From NCBI GenBank assembly GCA_965112735.1, contig OZ218964.1, forward strand, positions 1 through 64,000: a stretch of DNA of 64,000 bases, in the 5' to 3' direction. The translations under genes were made by a program, and so were the position numbers. Positions within the stretch are counted from its first letter, which is position 1; the number at the start of each line of letters is the position of its first letter. Below the pieces are notes generated by a model. The model worked only from the letters and a program-made list of their open reading frames with translations. It ran no database searches and was not told the origin of the DNA. This document shows, piece after piece, positions 11,765 to 23,700 of the stretch. The stretch comes from Phaeosaccion multiseriatum (Eukaryota; Ochrophyta, other classes).

Positions 11765-14700
11765 CTCTGCTACTGGTGTGCTTAACCTCACACCTCCTGC
11801 TGATGCCTGCCACGCCATTTCCCGTGTCGTGGCGGCGATTTCGCTCGGCAGATACGCATCCGCCCACAGATCCGGAGCTTCTCTCTTACCCACCAGATCT
11901 GCCTCGAACTCTCCATCAGCGCCGTTGCGACTGTGGGCGCTTCGCGACATACGCACCGCGGGCACCCCTTCGAGCAGCACATCGTCCGTCTGCTGCAGCC
12001 CGGGACCAATGAGAGTTCCCGGATACACGCCGCAAGCACGGGGAAGAGACGCCGAGGCAGCAACAATGGATCCTGCCCCTACCGTCACCCTTCGGCCAAC
12101 CTGAACCTTCTCAAATAGAACACAACAGGTGGTGCTTTCCTCGCTGTGAGCTGGAAGCGCCCTCCCTTCTTCCACGCTCCCAGTCACGCTGTAATCAAAG
12201 GGTGTAGACGCCGAGTCGTCTGCCCCCGCTGTCGCTTTTCGTCCAAGAAGGACCTTCTCAAGCAGACTACAGCAATTGGTGCTTTCGTCACTGCGAGCTG
12301 GAAGCCCCCTCCCTCCTTCCACATGCACGACTCGTCGGGCATCGACCACGCAGTCCCTATCCACAACGCTTCCTGCCCCCAAGTGCACCAAATCGAAGCT
12401 GGACAGGCCATCCGTTGCAAGCACCACCGCATCTTTGCCCACTTCAGCTCCCATAGCTCGTAACCACAAGGAGTGTGCTGCAGTGCCAGCGAGGCCGTTG
12501 ACACCACTCTGTCTGGCTACCTGCGTGAAGGTAGTGCTGAACAAGTCTCTGTGGAACGTCACGCCCCCGACCGCCGCGTAGCAACCTGCGCGAGCTCGGC
12601 CAACGACGCCCCACTTGAGCACCATAGCCCACACAATCATAGCCATGCTGAGTGACAAGACGATCACAGGCGACGTGACCAGAGCCAGCCACCTACCCAA
12701 CGCAGTCACAAGCCACTGGGCCAACAGGGTGCTCACGTACACACTCGTGAATTGAAGCAGAAGAATGGCAACAGGGCCCACGATGGAGTACAACATGGTT
12801 CCCGCACCAGCCCACCGCGCGAGTCCCCCACCCGCCCGTGGCTCCTGCTGCTGCCCATGCCGCTTGTGGAGCTTGACTCGCACCACTAGGTCGCCACTGC
12901 GAAGAGTTCTCTGTCGCACCGTCGGATCGAAGGACGTCGATGACGACGCACACGTCAATGGGCCGACCAAAGAAGTGTCGCAAAGCTCAGACCCCGGACA
13001 CAGACAGGAGCCTGGTGCTGTCACCGCACAAGCTCCAATTTTGACTGTCCCTGTATATCCTTGCGCCCGGGTGGCGAAGCTCCCCGACGCCACAGAGTGA
13101 GGCCCCAGATCTAGCAAAGCAGGGTCCAGCACAGGGGAAGGAGCGCTCACTTTGGCAGTCCAGGCGACGCGAGCGCCCAGAGAACGAAGCCATATGACCA
13201 TGCCAGGCCCTCCTGAGTGCAGAACCATGTACCGGGGGTACACCAGTCGCATCATCACGTCGACAGCATGGACCTCTTGCCCCGTGACGCCGCGGCCACT
13301 GCTGCGGCTGCTGATGGCAGCAAGGGCTCCCAAGCATCGCCTCAGAGCGACACTCATGGCGGTCATGCAGATGCCCGCAACTGAATAGGACAAGGCCAGA
13401 ATCAGCATTGGCTTCGCCAGATACTGTTCCGTTGTCAGCTCCTTCAGCGGCGCGAGAGTGTCCACAAAACCAAGGGCGATGGGAAGCAGCGGCACCAGCG
13501 CCAGATCGAAGGTGGCGGCACATGCAGCCACGAGGTAGCCCACGTCGAGGGAGCGATAGTCCGGCACGTAGCGTCCAAGCTGAGGCACGTACGTGAAAAG
13601 GCCCCACGCTTTACTCATCTCCCCCCAGACAAAGTACGCGGGTACACTCGCGGCCACCATGCAAACTGCGGCCAGCGCGAAGCCAACCACAGTCCTCATG
13701 ACGTCTTTCACGAGTGTGGCTGCAGGGTCATTCACACTGGGCAGCAGGGAGCTGCTCCCCATCCTATCAGCATTGTCGTCGCACTGCTTGGCCGGAGAGC
13801 CCCCCCACTCTGTGCAAGGGGCAAGGAGCCCACACCGCCCGCTGACCACCGTGGACGGTCGCAAGCGCACCAGTTCTCCCATGGTTGTGCCTCCAAACAC
13901 CTGAGACGATGCCCCCAACACGCAATCTGCGCCAACGGTGATTTGTCGGAGAAGGAGATGGCGGTCCTCTATCACCGCAGGCCGAACCCGACAAAACTCC
14001 TCCACAGTGGACTGCCGCCCCAAGTGCACCAAGTCGAACTCCGATACCGACACCGAATGCAGGCGACACCCATGCCCAATCTTCGCTCCGAGTGCGCGAA
14101 GCCACCATGTCCACACCACACTCCCATGCAGCGGCAGCCGCTGCAACGCAAAGTCCGTCACGCGATCCACAAAGAGCCAGCGGAAGTAGTACCCGCTATT
14201 GATGGGATAAGACCCCGCCCGGTACCTGCCGATGACCACCCACTTGGTCAGCGTCACCACCACCATGAGCAGAAGAGCCCACGAGAGGAAAGCGAGAGGT
14301 ACACAGGCCAGCGCGGTCCACCTGCCCCACTTGTCTAGCACAATCGAGTCAAGGGCGATGACAGCGGGCAGCGCAGACGCGGCGACCAGCAGCGAGCTGT
14401 AAACCATCGCCACGATGCCCATGCAGAAGCTGACAATGTCGGAGGAGGACGAGCCAACGTAGTCAGCATCCCTGCCGTCCAGAGCACGGTCACCATCTTC
14501 TCTCTCGTCAGCATCCCTGGCGTCCAGAGCACTGTAGCCTTCTCTCCTCTCGTCCTCCCGCACAGCAGCGGCGTCGCTGGAGTCTGCTTTGATCACCACG
14601 CCCACACCTCTATTGTCTTCTAAAGGAAATAAAAGCCCCAGTATATGCCGCGCGATATCTGACGGTGTCGGGTGTTCGATCAAAATCGAAGGCGGTAGAC

Positions 14701-17700
14701 TACAGCCGATCCACGCGGAGAGTCGGTTGACAATCTCCACCGAGGCCAACGAGTCCACGCCGGCCTCCATTAGGAGAGTGGAGTCATGAATCAAATCATC
14801 TTCGTCTCCGATGCAGTGCTCCACAACCTGCTTCACCTTGTTCACAACCATTGCTTGGCGCGCCACCGGTGTCAGGTCCAACAACTCCTCATGCAGCTCC
14901 GAATCTCCTTCTCCTGCTTCCAGATGCCCCTTTACATCGCCCACAAGCTCTTCGAGCATGGAAACACGCCCACCTCTCGTGGCCTTCCCATACTTGGCCC
15001 AGTCCATCCCAGGCAGGATGGACACATCGCCCAAAGACGCTGAAGACGCTGACGACATAACAGCAGCGTCTAAGGCAGCCATGCCCAGCTCAGCTGACAC
15101 CATGCCCACGCCCGCAAGCTCAGACTGCTTTTGAACGACATCGAGCTGGGCGGCCATACCTATGTCAGCCCACGGCCCCCACTGCAATAACGTCCCTGTG
15201 AGCCCGAGGTGTCGCCTGTGCCGCATCAGCCCATCCACAGCAGCGTTCGCCGCAGCGTAGTTGGCCTGTCCAGCGTTACCCAGTACTCCGGCCATGGATG
15301 TGAAGCACACAAAGAAATCCAGGCTTGAGGCGCGATCCTCCTCCCTCGACCAACCCAAAGAAAGCTCGTGCAAGTTCACAGCTCCCTGCACCTTGGGTCG
15401 GAACACCTTCACCACGCTCTCCGTCGTTTGCTCACTCAGGATCTTGTCGTCCTGAACCCCGGCAGCATGCACCACACCGCGTACAGGTGGGAGAGACACC
15501 AGCACAGCTCCAGGCAAGCCCGAAGCGCCTGGGCGTCAGCCACATCACAAGTAGGGGTGTGGATACTCAACACCGATGTCTTCTGAAGCCGCTGCCACTG
15601 CTCATTCATACTCTCGGTGACCTTTCCACTCCGCGACAGCAGCACTAAGTGACGAGCGCCCCTCGAGGCGAGATGCTGGGCCGTCACGAGGCCAAGAGCC
15701 CCCAGACCGCCGCTGATGACATACGTGCCATCGGACACCACTGGCACACCATACGAGGGGTTGGTCAGGACCACCTTGCCGATGTGCTTCGCTTGGCTCA
15801 TGTATACCATGGCCTTCTGGGTATCCTCCCTCATGTCAAAGAGTATGGTCGGTAAGGGCTTCACATTGCCAGACATGCAGTCATCAGCAAGACGCTGCAG
15901 CCCGCCACTGATCCAGCCCGGCTCACCCGCCGACAAGTCAGACTCAATCATGCTGTCCAGTGCCAGCAGCTCGTACATCACATCGGACCGGGCGGTGCGC
16001 ATCTGGTCGTGATTCCACACGCCTCGCTTGCCAATCTCGACGAATGTACCACCCTCGCTTAGCATGGCCAGCGAGAAGGGAATGTAGTCGTCGCTGAGAG
16101 AGTTGAGCACCACATCGACCTTCACCTCCCCCATGGACAGCTTGAACGCCTCTGCGTCTCGCGATGACGCAATGTGCTCCACTCCCAAGCCCCGGAGGAA
16201 GTCATGCTTCACAGCAGCACCAGCAGTGGCGTACACCTCTGCGCCGACCCGCTGAGCATACTGCACGGCAGCAAGGCCCACACCGCCCGATGCGGCGTGA
16301 ATCAGCACCTTCTCTCCAGCCTTGAGGTCGTGGAAGGCCTTCACCACCGTCAAGCACACGGTGGGAAGTGCAGCGGCCTGCTCGAAGCTCAACACGGCCG
16401 GCATCACAGCCAGACACGCATCACTCGTCGTCATATGACTGCGCAAACATCCTCCGTCCGCAAAGCCAAATACTGCGTCGCCGACACGGAAGCGCGAGCT
16501 TCCTCCGACTCTGATCACCTCCCCGGCGAACTCGGAGCAAGGATCCCCAGGATCGCCAGGGTACATGCCAAGCACATTAAGCACGTCCCGGAAGTTCAGG
16601 CCAACAGCCCTGACTGCCACCTCTACGATGCTGCCAGCTGGGTCAAGGAGCTCATGTTTGGCCACATCAACATCATCGCGAAGGAGAAAGGCATTGGCTA
16701 TACTACCTCTTGCCCTAAGCTCCAGGGAAAACGGAAGATTCAAAGCTGGGCGTGAAAGCCGAGGCATCCAGCACTGACCATCGCGTACCCACACATCTTC
16801 TGTGGTGCCAGGGAAGGCCAAGCCTAAGGCAACCTCGCTGTCTGAGGCCTCCTTGTCGCTCAGGTCCACCACGCGAATCTGCATGTAAGGGTGCTCCATC
16901 CTTGCAGTCCGCACCAAACCTGCCACCCAGCTGTGACGCCAGTCCTCGCCGCTTTCGACGCCTCTTGTCAAAACCGTCAGCGGCACATTTGACGTAGTCG
17001 ACAGGCTCCTGAGTAGCGATATCAGGGCGTAAGCCGCTCGTGCTTGCTGGCCCCCTTCTGCGTCTTCTTCGCCAGCTCCGGGTATCAGCACGTACAAGAC
17101 GCGAGCCCACTCGTCCTCACCAAGAGGAAGAGCATCATCATCCCCGGAGACGTCTACCCCCCCATATCGAGTGTGAACGTGCACGTTCTCCGGAACGCAG
17201 CGCCGCACTGCGGCAATGATTGCAGTCTCTCCCTCCCTCTCGTCCTGTGGAATAACCACCAGCCACTTCTGTGGCGCCGCCGCCTCAGCAGGGTCAGTAT
17301 CACTACCACGGGCCTCCTCCTGTGTAGACGGTTCAGCAGCCTGCCACTCCAATGCGTACATTGCACGACGAATGGGGCTGACACGCACAAAGCCCCTCGC
17401 CCGCTGCACACGGAAGCCCCGCATCTCCACGAGCACCTCTTTGCTGTCGAAGTCTGCAATCACCACGTTGAACTTTGCGCTGTCCGCCACTGACTGGACC
17501 TCACTCAGTTTCGTGTGCACCCACACGTTCTTTCCCGTCATGAAGGCGGAAACAATCATCTCGTCAAAGCCAGCAGGTAGGAATGGAGAGCTCCCCCCCT
17601 CCTTGAGCAGCTTCCTTGGCAGCGCTTGCATGATGGCATGGGTAGCATTGTCCAGCACCGCGGGGTGCAGAGCAAAGCCCTTCATCTCCCACGGCTCGCA

Positions 17701-20700
17701 CAGCTCCTCATCCAGGGCACACACGACTGACAGAACCTCTCCGTCCCCTCCGTACATGTGGCGGGTCCGCTGAAAGCGGGGGCCGTACTGGAAGCCGGCG
17801 TCTGCGAAAGACTTGTACAGCTCACTCGATACGTCATGCTCGCCAACTCTAGCTCGAATGGATTCCACGTGCAGCGAAGTACGCGCCGTGCTTCGCTCCA
17901 AGACAGACACGTGCTTCATTCTTGCCGTGGTGCCCTCGTCGCCCGTGGCACCTCCGAAGAAGTGCATACTTCCATCTGCCGCGTGAAGGGCACTCATCCC
18001 GGCACAAACCATTGTATGACGGCTTTGCGCATGGTCCGTGCCGGCCTGTTGGAAACCCTCAATCTCCAGTGGAACCACAAAGCTGGCTCCTTGCAGGACT
18101 ACCTGCTGCTCCACCCCAAGCTGTCTGCCTCCTAGAGCAGCGACGACGCCCACTTCAATGTACGTCACCCCCGGAATGATCACCGTATTGTTGACGGCAT
18201 GGTCCTTGAGAAGGTCCTTGAGGTGAGGGGAGAAGGGGCTGGCGAGCCGCATTGCGTCTCCCTCTTGGACCACCTCACCACTGGGCATAAACGCCAGCGG
18301 AGGCTTGTACCAAGGAAATGATCGGCGAGTCGGATAAAGCTCAAGATGCTCCGGCCCCGTTACACTGCCCAGAGCCGCTGCAAACGAACCCCCAGAACTC
18401 TGCCCCTGCGTGAGGGAGGAGATCCATGCCAGCCCCTCGCGACGCTCCCACTTGGCTCCCATGTTGCTCAGCACAGGGTTGGGGCCCACCTCAATGATAC
18501 TCAGGCCAGCCTCCCTCTCGTCTCCCATCCAGTGCTCCACCAGCGTGTGGATGCTTTCGGCGAACAGCACAGGAGACAGCATATGCTGTACCCAGTACGC
18601 GGCCTTTGTCACCTCCTCCCCTCTCACCACCTCGCCCGTCACGTTGGACACCAGGGGGATGCGTGGGGCGCTGAGTGACACCTGCCTCAGAGCCTCCTCC
18701 AGAGCGCGTACAGCGGGCTGCATCAGAGGGGAGTGGAAGGCATGCGACACCTCCAGGCCCTTGCAGCCCACCCCATCTGCCGTGAGCTTCTCCACCACCT
18801 TGTCCACAGCGCTGCGAGCTCCAGAGATCACGCTCGCGCTCGGTCCATTCGACGACGCCAGCACCACCTCCCCTGCCCCCCCCGCAGCGTCGATGCTTGC
18901 CAAAGTCGCCGCCTTGCCTGACCTCACTGCGAACATCACTCCCTCGCCCTCGGGGCAGGCCTGCATGGCGGCTCCTCTCCTGGCGGATAGCATCAGCCCG
19001 TCCTCTAGCGACATCACGCCGGCCACGCAAGCCGCCACTACCTCGCCCAGGCTGTGGCCCATCACCATCGAAGGCTCCACGCCCTCCGACTTCCACAGCT
19101 CGCACAGGGCGTACTCCAGCACAAACAGGCACGGCTGGCAGTAGCGGGTCTCCTTCAGCAGCGCTTGTGGAGTCTCCTCCTCCTCCTCAGCGGCAGCAGG
19201 GTACAGGAGCTCCACCACAGATTTGTCCAGCCAGGCCCGCTCCATAAGCAGCCTGCTGCACCGCTGCACGCACTCGCGGAACACGCCCTCCTTCTCGTAC
19301 AGCTCCCTGCCCATGCCCACGTACTGCGAGCCCTGTCCGGTGAACAAGAAGACCACGGGTGGGTTCTCTCTGCTGCACTTCTTCTTCCACTGCGACAAGG
19401 TCTCGCTTCCCTCAACCATCGTTGGTCCGAGGCTGCTGAGCACAGCATGTGCATTGGTACCTCCGAATCCGAAGGAGCTAATGCCGAGAACCACTGATCC
19501 ATCGGAATTGATGGGAATAGGAGTCACGCAAGATGGGAGCAGGACGGCGAATCCCTCGACGTCAAGCTCGGGGCTTTGCTCCGTGAGGTGCAAATTTGGT
19601 GGAGCGGCCTTGTGCTGTGCCATCAGCACGGCTTTGATGAGTCCGGCAATGCCTGCTGCTCCCTCCAAGTGCCCAATGTTTGTCTTGAGCGCCCCAACAA
19701 TTAAAGGCTTTGTCTCGTCGCGGTCGTGGGCAAACACTCCTCTGAGAGCGCTCATCTCGATGGTGTCGCCGAGAGACGTGCCCGTGCCGTGCGCCTCGAT
19801 GACGCTAACGTCGTTTGGAGATAGCCCAGCGTCGAGCAGGGCGTTTGCGATGAGCTGCTTTTGAGCACCAGGGTTCGGAGCCGTCATCCGCGCGCTGGCC
19901 CCGTTATGGTTCACAGCCGAGCCTCGCAGGACAGCCAACACCTCATCTTTGTCGGCCAGGGAGGCATCTAGGCGCTTCAGCACGATAACTCCGCACCCCT
20001 CGCCTCTGACGTAGCCGTCGGCCGTCTTGTCAAACGTTTTGCAGCGCCTGGGAGGTGAGGGCGGACGGGGGAAACAGGGGAGAGGTAAGGAGACTGGAGG
20101 AGAAGAGTAGACTTGAGGTTCTCACTCTGCCGTCCTGAACGAAGCAGTCATCAGGTGCACACTCTTTACATCCACCTGATGGGTCATAATGCTCACTTGC
20201 TTACTCCCTCACTCCCTTCCTTCCTTCACTCCATCCTTCCTTCCTTCTCTCCTTCCTCCATCCTTCCTTCCGTCCTTCCTCCCTCCCCTGCCTACTTCCC
20301 ACTCCTTCCCTCCCTTGCTTCCTCTCTCTCCCTCCTTGCCCCGTCCCCCCCCGCCACCCCCCCTCGCTTCCTCTCCCTCCTTCCCTCCCCCGCTCACTCA
20401 CTCACTCACTCCTTCCTACCCTCCTTCCTTCCCTCCCTCCCCCTCTTCCCTCCCTTCCTCTTTCCTTCCCCCCCCTCCTCCCCCTCGCTCACTCACTCAC
20501 TCACTCACTCACTTCCTTACCCGTCTAGCGACAGAAATCCTCCTGAAGAAAGGAGCTTGAAAGGCGCCTCGCTCAGCAGGAGATTCACTCCGCCGACCAC
20601 CGCCGCGTCACACTTGCCCAATCGGAGGCTGCTGCAGGCACTGTCCAGGGCGACTAAGGAGGACGAGCACGCCGTGTCCACGGTTGAGCTGGGCCCATTC

Positions 20701-23700
20701 AAGCCCAGCGCGAAAGAAACTCGGTTGGCCAAATTGGACATGGAGGCCCCCGACGCAGCGTACACGCCATCACTTTCACTGGCTGCTCCTCGGTTCGCTT
20801 TGGCCTGCAGCCAATCGCTCCCAGCGCACCCAATGAAGATCCCTGTCTCGCTCTTGCGGAGACTGCTCTTGTTATAGCCTGCCCTGTGCAGCGCCTCGAA
20901 GGCCACCTCCAACAGCACGCGCTGGTTGGGGTCCATGCTCTGCGCTTCTGCTGACGAAATGCCAAAGAAAGTGCTGTCGAAGAGATGGATGCCCTCGATA
21001 AAGCCTCCTCGCCACTCCTTCGAGCCGCCTCCCCACCTGTCTGCTGGAGCCGTAGAGATGCAGTCCAAACCCGTGCAAAGCATACGCCAGAAACTCTCGG
21101 GTGAAGTCACTCCTCCTGGAAAGCGGCACGCCATGCCCACCACCGCCAGCGGAGCTCGCATGCTTTGAGGCCAAGTCGAGGTGTGGCTCAGCTCTCGCGC
21201 TAGGCCGGGGGTGCCTCCTTTTCCCATTACCTCGCCATCCAGCCAGCCCGCGAGCGCCGCAATGCTCGGGTGTTCAAAGAGCACATCAGTGGTGGCTGTC
21301 ACCCCCAAGTCGGTGTGAAGGCGATTGCGCACCTCCTCAAGTGCCATCGAATCCAGGCCTGCTTCCATCAAGGGCACATTGTCGTCCAGTGGTGGCATGT
21401 CTGCATCAACACACTTCAACACGACTGCCTTGAGGAGCTCCAACAGAGTCCCGTGGCGATCCTCGGGTGACAGCATAGAGAGAGTCCCGCGTAGCTGTGA
21501 GAGGGCGTCTCCAGCTGGGGGAAGGGCAGATGCAGGACCCACGCCACCGCGTAGTGGTGTTGCTATCTTCGGGAGGGAAAACTTTCGCGACGAGGGGAAA
21601 CCCCGCCACGGGGTGTCACCTCGCTCTGCTGCACCTTCGGGCCTTCTGTCGCCGTAGCTACGCAAGATGACGTGGGCGTTGAAACCACCAACAGCATAGG
21701 AATTGATGGCTGCGAGCAGCGTCGAGCCGTCGGAGCAGTAGGAGGACAGCGGCGTCCTTCGGGTGGGCAGCGTAACGGGCACGCCCTCCAGCTTGAGGTT
21801 GGGATTGACCTCCTCCAGGTGAAGGTTGGCTGGAGCTACTTGGTGCTGCATCACCAAGACGGCCTTGATGAGCTGAGCCATCCCCGACGCGCCCTCCATG
21901 TGGCCCAGAGTAGTCTTCACGGTGCCCACCACCAGGGGTGAGGCCTCAGGCCTATTGGGGGTGAAAGCCGCTCTGAGAGCGCCTGAGGAGGGAGGGGAGG
22001 ACATGAATGAGCTTTTCTTCAATCTGTCTCACCACAGCATCTTTCTTCGAGTTGAGAGGAGAGAAGGAGCTTACGATGATGGCCCAACATAAATGCGCGC
22101 CTCCTTCTACGTACCCAGTTCGATGGCATCGCTCATGACGGTTCCCGTGGCGTGGGCCTCGACGTAGTTTACTTCTCTCCCCTCGCATCCTGCCTGCCGT
22201 AGGGCGCTCCTCGCCAAGCTCTGTTGGGCGGCTCCCTTGGGGGCGGACAGAGAAGTGCTGACGCCGTTGTGGCTGACAGCCGCTGCCTTGATGACGGCGA
22301 GGACGTTGTCTTCATCCTTGATGGCCTCGCACAGGAGCTTAAGCACGACGGCCCCGCTGCCCTCGCTGCGCACGTAGCCGTCCCCGCCCACGTCAAAGGA
22401 CTTGCAGTGCCTGTGGAAGAGCATGGTGTGGAAGTAGGAGGAGAGGAGTCCGGGGAGGAGTGCAGGCACGTTCGTTAGGTGAGTCCAAAGCTCCGGTCGA
22501 GACATTCGAATCCAGGCAAGCCAACACAGAGAGGCTTCTCTCTGCACGACGAGACCTTACTCCTACAAAGTCAACAGTCAGCGAAGGCGACTTCATTGAC
22601 ACGGTACATTCCAAAGAGAGCGAGGCGCAAAAGCAAAATTTCTCACCCTTCTTTAGATAGAAGCCCCGCACTGGCCAGGCCGCCAAAGCCTTGGTCGTGG
22701 AGCAGCAGGTTGACCCCGCCAACCACGGCAGAGCTGCATTGCCTCAGTCTTAGGTTGTTGCAAGCGTTGGTCAGGGCCACTAATGACGATGAGCATGCTG
22801 CATCTACGCTTTCGCACGGCCCGACAAGGCCCAGCGTGTGCGAAATACGGCCTGCGAAGCAAGCTCGGCTTGCACCTGCCAGGGTATACGCGTTGGGAGA
22901 CGCACCACTCGCGCCCTTGCGCAGCACCGCGGACCAGTCGCTCCCTGCCGCGCCCACAAACACGCCGACTCGGTGCCCTTCAAGTCTGTGCCTGCCCTCG
23001 TAGCCGGCTCGATGCAGAGCCTCATACGCCACTTCGAGCATGATGCGCTGGTTGGGGTCCTGGGCCTCCGCCTCAGCGATGGACATGCCGAAGAATGCGT
23101 TGTCGAATGCTTCCACGCCGTCGATAAAGCCTCCTACGTATGATACGGGGAAGGAAGAGTGTCCAGAGAGGATTAGTGGGGCATTGAGAAGCACTGCAGA
23201 GGAAGGGATATAGGCTGAGACGCAAATTTCGTGTGCAGCATGGTAAAAACGCACCGCGCACTCCCGCTCCCAAGCCTCGCTCAAGAGGCGCATCGGTGAC
23301 GCAGTCTTCCTCATTGCACAGCTTCGTCCAGAGCTCTTGCGGGCTGTTGCAGCCACCAGGGAACCGACAGGCCATCCCAATGACTGCAATGTCGCCGCCA
23401 CCGTCGGAGAGGATAGCTCCCTCGCCAGCGACTGACGGGGACAGTCCTTCGTCTCCCTCGCCCTCTCCAAACAGGGCCACCTCTATATGTGCTGCGAGCA
23501 AGGTGGGTGTCGGATAGTCGAAGAGCGCCTCGACCCCAATCTCGAAGTCCTTGTCACCCCCCTCCTCCCTCGTCTCGCTGCCGAGAAAGTCCTCGAGCAT
23601 CACCGCCAGCTCGGCCATCATCACTGAGGTCATGCCCGCCTCCATGAAGCGGTCGTCGGCGGTCAAATCCTGATTCTGCCTCACCTCCACGGCAAACACA

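Noticed and set aside
12987-13607. 206-codon minus ORF and other open frames inside the PKS exon
   Set aside because: Out-of-frame shadows of the large PKS exon, a common result of high GC content.
15490-15530. Mini-intron in the PKS ketoreductase to explain the frame change
   Set aside because: Conserved KR residues are contiguous across the break and there is no GT-AG pair that would leave them intact.
20040-20560. Two separate PKS genes split at this intron
   Set aside because: KS2 is divided by it, and the splice joins GGFLSLDG to RCKTFD exactly as in the KS family, in phase.
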